NCBI RefSeq assembly: GCF_021869535.1
Contig: NW_026262668.1
Coordinates: 12,012,348-12,076,347, forward strand
Source: Mytilus californianus
Lineage: Eukaryota > Mollusca > Bivalvia > Mytilida > Mytilidae
DNA: 64,000 nt
Direction of reading: 5' to 3'
Position 1 is the stretch's first letter. Each line of letters starts with the position of its first letter. The position numbers and the translations under genes were made by a program. The notes below the pieces were generated by a model that saw nothing but the letters and a program-made list of their open reading frames with translations, was not told where the DNA came from and ran no database searches. Shown here piece by piece: positions 1 to 14,784 of the stretch.

Positions 1-674
1 GGGTCCTTATGTAATAAACAACATTGACGAAACAGGGTCCTTCCATTTTGACATGACCCATTTCTTTCGTTCCATGCACAGAAATGCAAATATTGAGGTG
101 CTCATAGTGACTAGCCATGCAATCTCTGTGTTAATATCTTTCTTTCCGTACTTTTTTTTCCGCACAATGTGCACAATTTAAAAAGAAATTAAACAAATTT
201 GTAGCAAGGTTCACTCAATTCACCATTTTCATGTGCCTTTTTACTTACTTCTCCATTAATCTAGAACGGTTGTAGAAAATATTACATCACACAATCGAAA
301 ATAGTTATATGTGTATGTTTATTCTTCAATGTCATTAAAAAAACAAATAAATAAACAGAAATTCTACCTTTTCTCTGTCTGCTGATTGTCCGTCACCGTA
401 CCGGACATTAGATACTATCGAGTCCAAACATTTTTTGCCGGGGTAGTTTAGACACAGTGGTGAAGTAATTAGACGTTATTAAGACGATTGTATGTGATAT
501 ATAAGTCCACAAAACAAAATCAAGATAACCTAACTCAAGTATACATGTTAATATATATTCATGTATAAGCGTTAATCATTTACAAGCACAGAAAGGATAA
601 CAAAGACATCAGAAACTATTGTGTCAAAGCTTAAATATGTATCACAATATATGTATCTATTATTATATTAACAG
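1..674 (+). other. Presumed last intron of a P450 gene, no exon seen
   Basis: AT-rich sequence ending in a TTAACAG acceptor directly before the P450 terminal exon. I looked for the preceding P450 exon (the segment ending in the conserved F-x-x-G heme-loop start) and did not find it, so the intron probably begins upstream of the window. Confidence 0.5.
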
Positions 675-856
675 GAAGACGAGCATGTATGGGAGAATCT
701 CTTGCACGAATGGAACTATTCCTGTATTTCACAGCGTTGGTACAAAGATTTAAATTTTTGCCGGTGTGTGGAGAGGACCCACCGAAAATTAAAAGAATTC
801 TCGGACTGCAGTTTATTCCTGCACCTTTTATGCTAAGAGTAGTTCGTAGGTGTTGA
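675..856 (+). CDS. Cytochrome P450, CYP2-type, terminal exon (partial gene)
   Basis: This is the last coding exon of a heme-thiolate monooxygenase, expected to be anchored in the endoplasmic reticulum. After an AG acceptor (673-674) the exon reads in phase 1. The first codon, a glycine, is completed by one base of the missing upstream exon. It opens with (G)RRACMGESLARMELFLYF: the cysteine of RxCxGE is the heme-iron ligand, and the following ARMELFLYF is the L-helix typical of the CYP2 clan. The frame stays open through the C-terminal strand segment (GLQFIPAPFMLRVVRRC) to TGA at 854-856, giving 60 complete codons including the stop. The exon boundary next to the heme-loop GRR is where CYP2 genes usually place their last intron. 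The substrate cannot be inferred. The exon looks intact, so the gene may be functional, but the rest lies outside the window. Confidence 0.9.
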
Positions 857-926
857 ATTTTTCCAGTCAGCGTTCATATTTCTATTGCATATTTAACAGA
901 ACCCTTTGTAGACGACATGTTTTTGC

Positions 927-932
927 AATAAA
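927..932 (+). terminator. Poly(A) signal of the P450 gene
   Basis: AATAAA lies 71 bases after the P450 stop codon and is followed by a T-rich stretch. This fits a short 3' UTR. Confidence 0.6.
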
Positions 933-1739
933 GATTTTTTTTTTTTTTATCTTTGTGCAGAAAAGAATGTCAATTTAGATGATTAGTTTAGATATAGAAT
1001 TATGCAATGCCAGAAAAATAGAGGGAGAGAGCCCCCGGATACCAAGGGGACAATAAAAATCATAAGTTGAAGAAAGACAGATAACGCCACTGCCAAAAGA
1101 ACTGAAAAGACCAGACTTGATAAGCATTATTGAGGGAGTAATAACCAGCGACGGATGTACAAAGATTCGAATTGAACTTGTGAGAACATTTTATATAATT
1201 AAAAGAATCATAGTGCCTATACTAAAGTAACGATGGTAAAAAGAAGAAAAGACCAATTTACAAGCACTTCACAGAAAACTCATTGAAAGACTGAGTAATC
1301 TAACTACACCAAAAACCGGGTGTAAACTCACTTCTTAATTATTTCTTAATTTGAGTTATCTCTCTCAAAAGTGTCCACAATGTACATGGGTTCTCCGGAA
1401 GTGTCAACTGTTCATCTATATTGACATCCGCTGTGTTATTACTGTTAAATACGTTGACTAGTAGTCTTTTCATACGTGATTATACGATTTATATAATAAC
1501 GAATAAATTAATGCGTCTAGTCTGAATCTAAGACAACATCGTAAATCATCGTTACATGTTAATTATTTAATCATATAAAGCTTGACAGAATGCGAAAGTC
1601 TGAATGAAATTACAAGGGTTTATTTACAAAAGACGGACTGAGTTTATAAAAACAACAGATATTGAAAATAAACAGCACAAAATACCACACTAAAAAATAA
1701 AACCAAACATAGCCCAAATCCCATAAGACAAAACTAATT
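933..1739. other. Intergenic, nothing recognised
   Basis: AT-rich DNA between the P450 3' end and the first LINE remnant. No exon, RNA gene or repeat structure was recognised. Confidence 0.5.
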
Positions 1740-2192
1740 ACAATTCTAAACTCGGGTTCTCCGGAAAGGCGACTGTTTCATTAGTGGAACCATCGTGTTG
1801 CTCTCGGCAAGTACATATAGAAATCCATTTTTTAACTTCATGTGAAAAATTTAACTCTGATAGAGATGCTCTCTTTGACTTTGCCAAAACCTTAACTTTT
1901 CTATACTGGACAATCAGCAAAAATTCATTTATTCATTAAGCTATGAAGACAATCAGGTCCTTAATGCTGTTGCAAAAAATTATTTAAGTCGATATGAGTT
2001 GGATCTATTTATTTTTCATATAACTATATTATATACTATAAACCAAGGGCTTTATTACAGTCTAATTGTATTGTGATTGTGTATTTAAATTCTATGTATC
2101 TATGCTAATCAATGTTCATTTTCCTTATACCTGCTCTATATGCCCCTTGTGGGCCCTTAATTGGTAATAAAATATGTTCTTGTTCTTGTTCT
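1740..2192 (+). mobile_element. LINE (non-LTR retrotransposon) 3' end remnant
   Basis: On the + strand around 1793-1875 a short open frame reads CCSRQVHIEIHFLTSCEKF and continues with SDRDALFDF. This resembles the Cys/His-containing C-terminal tail common after the reverse transcriptase of CR1/L2/Jockey-like LINEs (the '..E-x-HFL-x-x-C..' pattern). An AT-rich 3' UTR follows. It ends in a GTGGGCCC-containing block and a short tandem TTCTTG tail at about 2174-2192. A simple tandem tail instead of poly(A) is typical of CR1/L2-type elements. The fragment is 5'-truncated and non-functional. Confidence 0.6.
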
Positions 2193-3895
2193 ATACGATG
2201 ATAAGTCGCCATCGGGGATGTCACATTCGTGGAAAAAAGTTAGGAGAACGTCCGTCGCAGAGTTGTCGTATATTTAACAAGATACTCAAATACATGCAAT
2301 CAAGCCACTCGTTCAATGAACTGGATTTTATGATAACCTCCAAAGAGGTGTTAGATACTATTTGTAAATTAAAATGTGGAAAGTTAGTCGGTTTAGGTGG
2401 CCTCACAAATTAAATACTGAAGAGTGGTGCTAGTATATTAGCTCCATTATTTCAAAAACTTTTTAATCTTCTTGTATTTTGTTCAGGAATATATAAAAAA
2501 AAATGGTCATCAACATATATTTGTCCACTTTTTAAAGCTATAAATCAATCTAAACATGAAAGCTATAGAAGTATTGAAATTAATATATTTGTATTGGACA
2601 ACTGTTAAATTCAATACTATAAAGCAAAAGGCTTCGTATTGAGAAACAAATAATATCATAAATCCATGTCAGATTGGTTTTTCCAGTAAAAGTAGGACAT
2701 CGGATCACATGTTTGTATTAAAAACTATAATGGATAAGTTCGCCAGTATGAAAGGTTGGAAACTTTTTGCTTGCTTTGTCGATTTCAAAAAAGCATTTGA
2801 GAGATATGCACAATAAAATTGAATTATGTGTTGAAATAGACTATGTGCTTACTCCAACTTTTCATTCTAAAATTAGGGTAAAGCAAGGGGGTATGTTTTG
2901 AGTCCCAACCGTTTCAGGAATTTTATAAATGATTTACCGGATGCATTCAATGAAAGCCCAGATGCTGTTGATATTAATGGCCACAGAATTGACTGCCTCA
3001 TGTATGCAGATGATATTGTTATTTTCTCTAGTTCCAAGGCTGGTCTTCAAAAACGACTTGATGGTTTATCCAATTTTTTTTACTAGATTGTGTTTAGAGG
3101 TCAATCTATCAAAAACCAAAGTAATCGCATGCATTTAACAAACCTGGTAAACTTTAAAAAAAAAAATAAGGATATTATAAAATGTGTTAACAGTTATAAG
3201 TATATTTAGGTTTAAAATTTACAATTAGTGGACTCTTTTTAAGCAAGTAAAGGAAGAATTATACAAAAAATCACTAAAAGCTGTATTCAAATTACAAAGA
3301 TCTTTATCAACTTCTAATCCAAGTATTTCTACTCTTATTACATATATATATGACCATCCAATAAAACCTATTTCAATGTATGAAAGTAAAATTACAGATA
3401 TGTTCAAAACTAACTCTGCAGCATGCCAGAAAGAAAATGAATGTTTTATTACAGCACATTTATAGTAATGATTTTTTCAGATAAATCCAATTCAAGATAT
3501 ATGAAGTATACTTTAGGTGTAAATAAAAAGTATTCTAACTTAGCTGTGCTGGGAGAAATTGGTGCATTCTCTTTGAATTTTTAAGTTGTATTATCGATGG
3601 TGAAATATTGGTTTAGAATAAAAAAATATGGAAGATGGTTTACTGTATGATACCTATACATGTAACAAAAACATGTTTACTAATAATACTGAATTCTGGT
3701 ATTCATCCATACATTATATTTTTAAAAGGTTGAATATGTAGCTCTATATCTGTATGAACTTTAAATATTTCATTTCAATCTAAAAAAAAAAAAATCTGTC
3801 ACAAATCACAATGTATTGTTTTGTGTGTATACATGTCATGCTGCCCTTCAAGGGCCTTGGTTGGAATAATAAATATTCTTATTCTTATTCTTATA
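2193..3895 (+). mobile_element. Decayed LINE with reverse transcriptase (YADD) and tandem tail
   Basis: Several frames joined by stops and frameshifts follow the order of a non-LTR reverse transcriptase. Near 2310-2460 is the region before the palm. Near 2695-2800 is the motif-A-like FACFVDFKKAF. At 2898-3075 a segment contains YADD (3003-3014), the catalytic motif C. At 3180-3590 is the post-RT 'thumb/connection' region (for example SLSTSNPSIST, KYTLGVNKKYSN). The 3' end (3842-3892) has a GGGCC-rich block and then tandem ATTCTT, the same architecture as the neighbouring remnant's tail. The catalytic aspartates are partly present but the frame is broken many times, so it is a fossil. Confidence 0.85.
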
Positions 3896-4984
3896 TGCAT
3901 GTACATACAGTTCCGGAGAGGTTCAGGACGAAAAAAATATCAACAAAATCGATTGATATGCAGCAAAGATAAACACGTTGGGATTTAAGTCATTTGAAAA
4001 ATTCAAACGGACATTCTGTTATAAACATTTATTCACGCAAATGCATTGAGACGAATTATTCTTAAAAAAAGGGTAAAATCTTCTATTACGGATCATATTT
4101 CTTATGAAAATATTTGTTTTGTTTTTAACCTGAACAGACATAATTTGTAAATAATTTTATTTACGCAGAGACAATATTTTTAAATTCAATTGTCTCATTT
4201 AAATGAATAAACAGGCGTGCTCGAAAACTTAGTTGTGGAAAATCGTGAAATAATATCGTACTTAGGACTAAGTGGAACACTCTGAAAATAAGTGTAAGGA
4301 TAGAGCGTTAGATTTTGTACAAAAGTGTCTTTTCTTATTTTCCCTAGAAAAGTGTTACGATCTGATCTTCTTAAATGAGTGCAGGTTTGTCTCAACCTTT
4401 TTTTTAACAACATTCGACAAAAGATTAACTTTTTACGAATCGTCCGTATAACAAACATCTCTAATACAAATGAGATTTTTTTATCGATAAATAAAAAAAA
4501 AAAATGAAACAAAGTGCTTGAGGGTTTGGATGGGATTTACAGAATAGAGATTAATAGGCAAAATCTGTCAGAGAAAAATGGAGCAAAAAATTATGAATAG
4601 AGCAAAATAAAGCAGAAAAATAAAATAGAAATAATGAGATTCTAAAATATAAAGAATAGAGAATAATTGAAAAAATATAAAAAATAGAGAAAAATGACCT
4701 AATAAACTAAAGAATACACAAATGAAGGGACCCCCATTTAGACCCTCATGCGTTTTCGTGTATGTATGCTGTTTCGAATAACACTACTTTAATAAATATT
4801 TATTTGTTTAAATTTATTCGATTAGGGTTTCGAAATAACTTTGATTAGAATTCAGTATGGTAACCGCACTGACATTGTCCCCTTTATCATAAGAAAAGTA
4901 TTTTATCTATTGTTCCAGCTTTACCAGTTTTCAAACTGTGTTTGGAGACGAAGAGAAGGAACAAAGAGTGAAGTGACATTGAGA

Positions 4985-5125
4985 TGCACTTGAGGGTGAA
5001 TATCGAGTGTGAGCCAAGGCTCCGTGTTGAAGACCGTACTTTGATCTATAATGGTTTACTTTTATAAATTTTGACTTGGATGGAGAGTTGTCTCATTGGC
5101 ACTCATACCACATCTTCTTATATCT
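4985..5125 (-). repeat. Dispersed repeat DR-A fragment
   Basis: Contains the DR-A signature seen throughout the window, here in reverse orientation: GAGCCAAGGCTCCGTGTTGA, then AGTTGTCTCATTGGCACTC, then ACCACATCTTCTTAT. The same blocks occur at 29020-29905 and, in the other orientation, at 57246-57595. DR-A is presumably a non-autonomous transposable element; I cannot assign a superfamily. Confidence 0.7.
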
Positions 5126-6031
5126 ATTGAGTTATCTCTCTTTGGTTAAACGATGGTATTACCGAACACACGTCGACATTGTGGATCTACGTCATACAAT
5201 ATCCCACATGTGTATGCTGTACATAGTGCACTTGTAACCATATGTCTCGCATAGATTACTCGATATAAATCTATCAGTACATTAACTAGAAATAGTTATT
5301 GTAAGACATCTGCAACTTCATTGACGTGTGTTTTATTATGCTCCTCAAAATAATATATGATCAAAATCTTTATTTCTAATTAAAGCGTTCTCTAGTAGCA
5401 AAACAGATCCAAAACTGCCTTTCACTGCGGATTCGTATTCCTACAGAACTATATGACAGGATTATAGGGAGATAAAATTACACCATAAACTTGAATGTTA
5501 TTTTTTATCTAGTTAAAAGGGCAAAAATTATGCACTTCTGAACTTGAACAATGATAATATTTTAGTTTGAGTCGGAATTTGTTCTTTCAATTTTATATAA
5601 TTTCCCCCAAGTATTACACTACCCTCTTATAACAATTTCATTCAGCCAATGATGATAAAATGTGTACATGTAAATTAAAAAGATCATGACAACGTCCAGG
5701 AGAAGAACTCGGAGACATAACTGGGAATACACACACTTTACAATATGACAAATGTATAGTCGATTATTATAATTTATATTATAGTATAGATATAAGTACC
5801 TAAAACGCATACTTCTAAAGAATATGCATACCCCCCCTCCCCCCCCCCAAAAAAAAAAACACCCGCATCGGCTAACATTTAAATAAAATATGTGAAGAAA
5901 GATAATATAAAATCTTAAATGATATGAAAAAGGCAAACATATGTGGAAAAATTCATATCCCATACTAGCCTCCGAAGTTGTACATAGTTGTGTAGCAGTG
6001 AATGTTTCCGTTGTCGTCTGATTAATTTAAA

Positions 6032-6069
6032 CATGGAAGTAATATTTAAAAATAAATATTACTTCCATG
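6032..6069. repeat. Perfect short inverted repeat
   Basis: Two 17-bp arms (CATGGAAGTAATATTTA and its complement) flank a 4-base loop. It is too short to be a known gene. It could be a cruciform-prone palindrome or the remains of a foldback element. Confidence 0.6.
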
Positions 6070-6584
6070 ATTTAAATAACTTGAATTTGAAATTCAATAT
6101 TACCAACGTTTAACACATATTTGTACAAAGCTGAGACTACTATAACACAGGACTACTATTACACAGTAATAGTAAGACTGAGTAACTATATAAAAATATC
6201 TAGAATTTTTATATTTTTTACAAGGATTTGTTTACTATTTAATTCAATTTTAATTCATTTTTTGTAGACATACATGTACGAATCTCACTCCCTTCCAACC
6301 CATGTCAGTATTTCCGTACATGCATGTGTGAGGGGTGGTATGAGGTCATATATCCAGTATTCATTACACGATCTGGTGTAGATGTTATCTATTTCCTGAT
6401 TAGGATAAATCGATAACCAGATTAACTCATCATCCGACTGACAGAAGATTACTTATGTAATATTAAATCTCATACTGATTAACAGATAATCGAATGCCAT
6501 TCATTAGAACACATGTGGGACAAAACATGACCATATCACCCAATAGCTAACGTTACATTAGAATATCTTTCTTCCTTTTTTTTT

Positions 6585-6608
6585 GGGGGGGGGGGGGGAG
6601 GGGAGGGG
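6585..6608 (+). repeat. G-run with G-quadruplex potential
   Basis: A run of 14 G is followed by A-GGGG-A-GGGG after a T-tract. Four or more G-tracts with one-base loops fit a G-quadruplex motif. A complementary C-run (about 5827-5850) lies 760 bp upstream. Confidence 0.6.
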
Positions 6609-6629
6609 TGCTGCCACTTGGGTAAAGGA

Positions 6630-6830
6630 AAACTAAGATCTTTCAAACTACAATGTTTGAATCATTATGATCAGCGAAATGGTAAAATCACAAAAATACT
6701 GAACTCCGAGGAAAATTCAAAAAAGGAAAGTCCCCAATCAAATGGCAAAATCAAAAGTTCAAACACATCAAACGAATGGACAACAACTGTCGAACACTAC
6801 GCATACGAGTCAAAATACATGCACACCTAC
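6630..6830 (+). repeat. Dispersed repeat DR-C copy 1
   Basis: Shares a long block with 28110-28255: AATACTGAACTCCGAGGAAA, then GGAAAGTCCC, ATCAAATGGCAAA and ACACATCAAACGAATGGA. The shared block is open in one frame (RMDNNC-like text), but this is repeat-derived and not a host gene. Confidence 0.65.
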
Positions 6831-8539
6831 TACTAATGAAAGTAGGAACATTCGCTTTGATACACCTTATAAGACAAGACACACTCCTTTTAACTCCTTA
6901 AAACCATTCAAATCTCAATGAACACTCTGTGTGGTATACAATCCCTTTTAAAATTGAAATCGTTTTTTATTGTTAACTTGTTCTCGTAAAACTAATGCTT
7001 GAAATATTTGTTATTGGAGGTTAAACAACAAACAATCAATAAATCTATAAGCTCAGTCCAATTAACTAGTATTAATTAAGACATCTAAATAGTATCTTGA
7101 CAAATATGACACGAATATTGGACCACTTGTAAATGGTCCCCCTATCAGTAAAACATACCATTCGACCAAGAATAAAAATCTTACGTTAAAGGGATTGAAT
7201 GAGGACTTGTGAGCTGGACCTGGGATATAAAATACTATTCCCAGGCTGAACATACAATTTACCATGATAAAAGTGTCCCATTCCAACAGTTCAGTTACCA
7301 AGTATTAACACAATTTTATCATTCATAAGATGCCCTAAATATTTCTTATATACCGCAAATCTAAAATAATAATCTCTGAGTAAGCATTTAAAATATCCCA
7401 TTGATATATAAATAACTCGTCTAAAAATATCAATTATATATCAATTCTACGAAAAAAATGAATACCATGGAATCCATACCATATATGGAGAATTCAAACT
7501 AAATATTTTAGATAGTTGAACAAATACTGTAATGGGATAAAGCCAATATATATGTTTATATGGAGTTTTGACAGATAATAAACATCAGTAAAAAAGCTAT
7601 CTAAGGACTTCTATCGTTTAATATACACAAATACACTGTAAATAAAGTTCTTATGTCTTATGTGTAATAAAAGTTTATCTTAACAGTACTGGGGAAAGAT
7701 GTCGAAAACTAAAATTCACAACAAAATACAAAATTCTTACGTCAATAAATATTTTCAAAGTTTCTATTAAGAGTAGCTGCAAGTAGTTTTCACGAAAAAA
7801 AAATAAATACGATAAACTGGAATTTAGTAACGCCATTTGGAATGGGAGAGAGTTGTGGACTTGCTACTGAATGTCCCCCCTTTTTTTCACTATATGTGCA
7901 GCATTCGTTCGGTTAAATAAATAGGATCAAATAGTCGTTAATTGAACAAAAACTTAAAGATCAAAACTACAACGACATAATGTATATGTTTTTTTTCTTC
8001 CTCTTGACTCAAACCATTGTCCTTTTCAAACTCCATTAAACTTCAAAAATGTTCAAAAACATCCCCCTTTTCTTCTGTACTTTTCTTAACGATGTAGACA
8101 TTGATTTACAAAGCTTTGATATTTAATGTTAACATCTGAATGTATTTTCTGTTTTTTAAATTTTAAAACTATTTCTTTAATTTTTTTTTAACCCATGACA
8201 AATTTGAAAGGTATTACTTGTTCATTCGCCTATCATTTTTACTCGCGTCCAAAAATGGGGTTTACGATGTAAACAAACATGTCAGCCCCCATGGCGGCAT
8301 ACGATTACTTTTCTTTTTAACATCTTGATAAAATAAAACAATTGCAATACCTTTATATATACACATTTTAATTCCAATGTATTTGTTGACATTCTTCGCA
8401 CTTTGTGAATTACTGATTTATCATTTCTCTACACAAAATATTAAAACCAAGTAGGTTCTAACTTTTCATTTTTTTCAAAAATGTAACTCCATCTTTGTTT
8501 GCCTGGAGACCCGAACGCCAAGTTCGGAAGTGATGCCTG

Positions 8540-8549
8540 CCATATGTGG
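8540..8549. promoter_or_regulatory. CArG-like box (actin promoter)
   Basis: CCATATGTGG matches the SRF-binding CArG consensus CC(A/T)6GG with one G mismatch. It lies about 250 bp upstream of the actin ATG. Confidence 0.45.
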
Positions 8550-8631
8550 CTAACACATGCATCTTCGGAACTTACGATTAATAACGGAAATCGTCGAGCG
8601 ACTTCGGTAAAACTTAACCAGTATGGGAATT

Positions 8632-8641
8632 CCAAATATGG
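8632..8641. promoter_or_regulatory. CArG box (actin promoter)
   Basis: CCAAATATGG is a perfect CC(A/T)6GG serum-response-factor site, 53 bp upstream of a TATA-like element. CArG boxes at this position are a hallmark of actin promoters in other animals. Function here is inferred. Confidence 0.65.
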
Positions 8642-8693
8642 CAAACGCAGTCAATTAATCGTAGTAGTTTCTTGGAAAGCTTTGATCGCGTTG

Positions 8694-8701
8694 CATAAAA
8701 G
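8694..8701 (+). promoter_or_regulatory. TATA-like element of actin
   Basis: CATAAAAG lies about 100 bp before the actin ATG, which would place the transcription start near 8725. A second TATAAAA at about 8780 is too close to the ATG to serve as the main TATA box. Confidence 0.4.
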
Positions 8702-8776
8702 CGCGTGTGAGTAAGACACTTCACCAGTTTGTTGTAGAAGTCAGGGTGAGATACTCCTCTTTAGCGTTTAGTATAA

Positions 8777-11521
<2,745 letters not shown>

Positions 11522-11850
11522 ATTAACTCGTTTTCTAGGACTTATATTAATTTATTTTCAAATTTCGTTAAAACAAAAAGCTTCGTGCTTGGTAACATGG
11601 ACTTTAATCTATACAAACTGACTTTAACCCTTTTAAACTTCAGATCTGTTTAAGCATTGAGCTAACGGTACTTGCACAAATATATGACAGTAAATTATTA
11701 TTTATTTTATGTGAAAAAGTCTGGTGGTTCAAATGCAAGAATGTGGAGAGTTGAATGTGAAAAAGACTTGTAAAAATACTGAACAATCCGTTAAACATAT
11801 CTCAGGTCTCGACGGGAGATAACTTTCTACAAAATTTGATGTACATGTGG

Positions 11851-11856
11851 AATAAA
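11851..11856 (+). terminator. Poly(A) signal of actin
   Basis: AATAAA lies about 330 bases after the stop codon, a plausible 3' UTR length for actin. Confidence 0.55.
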
Positions 11857-11879
11857 TCATCTGCATTATTGTGATAAAA

Positions 11880-14689
11880 TGACCTTTATACATCCAATTA
11901 TATTAAATCTTATAAAAAAATAATACCATTCTCATATTCAGTCGATAGTTATGGGAATATTTACATAACTTCAACTTACTACATTACAAAATTAGCTTTA
12001 TTAAATTTGGAAATATATTATCGAAATTTAATTCTGCTGCATTTTGAATTTAAAACGAAAGGAAGAGGTTTTAAGTCATCCTCAAACATATATTTGAAAA
12101 AAGGTATAGATACACAAAGGTTGTGGTCATTGACTATGAGCAACAAACAATTAATTTGAAAATATATATAGATATATTTAGGTTATGGTCCTTGACTATG
12201 AGCAATAAAGAGAGAAAACATAGTTGAATATGGCTACCTAACATGTGTCACAAACTGGAATATTTGTTGAATTTACAACAACACTGACTAAACTTTTGCT
12301 TCGAAATTAAGTTTGGGTTTTAAAAATATTTTTGTGTTCGTCAGTTTTCAAGGTTACATCTTACTTGTTTGGCTTGTAGTTGTAACGTTCATGTTGGCAG
12401 TTTGTGAATAATTAACTTTTAATGGTTTTCTTTTCAATGGGTTTACAAGTTGGTATGATTGAAATGATATTTTGGCTATATGCCAATGAAACAGCAACCC
12501 AACAACACAAAATTTGACGACTTGCAAGCGTTTGATACACACATTAAATTGATCAATGCGTTATTTGTATACCAGTTGTTGACAATTCCGTAAATCAAAC
12601 ATTATTGGTTCATTTTAACAGAGAGGTCAAGCTTTACATTAGTTTGAATCAAATTCACTGGAAACTGAAGAGGTTACACTTTGTGCATCGAAAAAAAAAC
12701 CTCGGAAAAACACGTTTCTGGAAACTTGTGAATAAATAGTAATATAAAAATCACATTGGCTTATCTCTACAAATCTAAAATTGTCATTCCATTACATATG
12801 TCATAAAAAAAGGTAAAGAAATTAAAGGAAATAGTATACCAACTGTGGCACAAAATCACTACACACACTTAAAGAAAAGCGAAGGAACAGCGTTTTGATT
12901 GCAGTTCTTCCTATGAAAGTCGCATCGAGGCCTTTAAAAGGAGGAAATGCTCCCTCCTCACGGGTAGTTAACGAGGGCTTAAGCACCTTTTTCCGTGAAG
13001 GAAGGTCTATTGGAAAAAAATAAATACTGTTTAAAACAGGTGGTCAAGATGCAATAACAAGAAACAAATCCATACAGAAAAAAACAGGCGGAACACATCA
13101 ACAAAATTGAGAATGGAAAGATGACATTTTAAGCCCACAAGTCGAAGTACACAGCCAATAATATGACGGGATAAAAAAACAAACACGCCAAAATATATAA
13201 AATATATAACGGGGATTTAAGCAACTAAAAGTCACTGTACGGCCTTCAACGATGAGTAAAACAGTCCGCTATAAAAAGTCTCCGACATGACAAAATGTGA
13301 AACAATTTATCACACAAAATGCTGTATACAACACTAAAGACTTGAATTTGGAAAAGTTGTCATTAGTTATTTATGAATTCTTGCATATAACTAGAAAGCA
13401 ACACACCAAATGTACGTCAGGACGAAACACACACGAAACAATTCTGCCTTAACAATTCAACACACAAAAGTGACCTTGGTTAAGGAACTCGACAGTTGAA
13501 TGAGGACATGGAATAATACAGTCAAATGTTTTAAGATGTTTGTATGCTTATCCGTCGACCTTGTATGATAGTGTTTGTTCACGATGTATATAATATTAGA
13601 AAGTTTTTCTCTAATATTAAAAACGGACATTAACCTGTCGTTTTTATTTTCCTTTAATGAAGAGGGGTGCTGCTTCGTTTACAATTTGGTTTGAGTTCGA
13701 TTTCAATAAATTTAAATTTATTATCGCCGAAATTTAGTCGAATTTTAGTATTTCTTGATAAAAGTGTTGTTTGTTTGTTACAATCCCGAATAATGTTTTA
13801 ATTGCAAATGAAATTTGAAGGGTTAAAATTTACGTGCGGATATCTGTTTAATCGTTATTTGTCCTAAGCATTGTTATGTCTATGTGCATTTGACCTCTGT
13901 GTACTTAACTCCAAAATTTTAGTCCATATGACAGAAACTCAACAAAAAACAAGCCACACCCATAAAAAAGGCAAGAAGAAAATAAAGATAAAAAGATCAA
14001 GGACACGGAGAGGTCACTCCACATTTACAATTAGTTATTTGACAAGTTATATAAAACACACATATGTCCTTTGTCATCAGTGGTGTTATTATGGTTCTAG
14101 TGAAAATAGAGGGTCAAAATATGTGCAATCATAAAATATTTGATTTGTCCAATCGGCAAGCTTAATAATTATTACAACCGTTACAACACATTGTATTGGG
14201 TTTAAACATATGTATAGAAACAAACAGCATTATTGATAAGTTCAACTAAGAATATGACTTGAAACAACAAGTGAAAACAGGCATGGACTGAAGAAAAAAA
14301 TAAAAATTGTATTGCAATATGGTTTTAGAATACTGTCATAAACACTTAGACTGGTAAACTGATTCTCCGCGAGTCTGATCAAGTAAAACAAGCATATAAA
14401 TTGACATAAATAGATGCCTTATGTTTTTGTTTGGTTGCTGTCTCACTGACGTATATACCCCATATCTCCTTTAAATTTATTTATATACTTTTGAAATGAT
14501 ATGTCTTTATTTTTATTGACAATTGTATAAATCGGGTACTATATATAGTATCTCGGTATATATATCGAAATATTCTTGATTAGAATTCCAATGTGACCGC
14601 ATTCTCGGGACTGTTACATACTGGTGTGAGATTTCTTGTACTGTTCATGTGGCCTGTCAGAAGTGTCCTGATAACACTCCACGACAAAC
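11880..14689. other. Intergenic, actin to DNase II A
   Basis: AT-rich DNA. DR-A-like fragments occur near 13140-13320 (GTACGGCCTTCAACGATGAG) and 14400-14480. An Arg/Lys-rich open stretch near 13930-14030 is low-complexity and not supported as a gene. Possible core-promoter AT boxes lie at 14540-14570, but none is convincing. Confidence 0.45.
13140..13320 (+). repeat. Dispersed repeat DR-A fragment
   Basis: Forward-orientation block with AAGTCACTGTACGGCCTTCA, ACGATGAGTAAAA and CCGCTATAAAAAG. It matches the interior of the copies at 39675-39995 and 57246-57595. Confidence 0.6.
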
Positions 14690-14784
14690 ATGTCTACTTC
14701 GATAGGCATATTAGTCTTCTGCATAAACATATGCCTTAGTTTTGGACTACAGTGTTTAAACCAGGACGGAACGCCAGTAGATTG
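14690..14784 (+). CDS. DNASE2: DNase II A exon 1 (signal peptide)
   Basis: ATG opens a hydrophobic leader (GILVFCINICLSFG) followed by LQCLNQDGTPVDW, the typical mature N-terminus of DNase II. Ends in phase 2 (TG|G) at a GTAGGT donor. The same boundary is used in paralogue B. Confidence 0.88.

Larger units (their letters stand above)
3896..8430. other. Long intergenic stretch with repeat fragments
   Basis: No exon recognised between the LINE remnants and the actin promoter. It holds dispersed-repeat fragments (4985-5125, 6630-6830), a short perfect hairpin (6032-6069), and C- and G-runs (5827-5850, 6585-6608), each listed separately. The rest is AT-rich and featureless to me. Confidence 0.5.

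Noticed and set aside
2174-2413. 79-codon host gene
   Set aside because: Its C-terminal half fits the pre-palm region of the LINE reverse transcriptase and is followed by further broken RT motifs.
8441-8714. Small frames upstream of actin (both strands)
   Set aside because: They overlap the CArG/TATA promoter region and have no motif.
13871-14134. Lys/Arg-rich 87-codon frame
   Set aside because: Low-complexity A-rich stretch with no splice or homology support.
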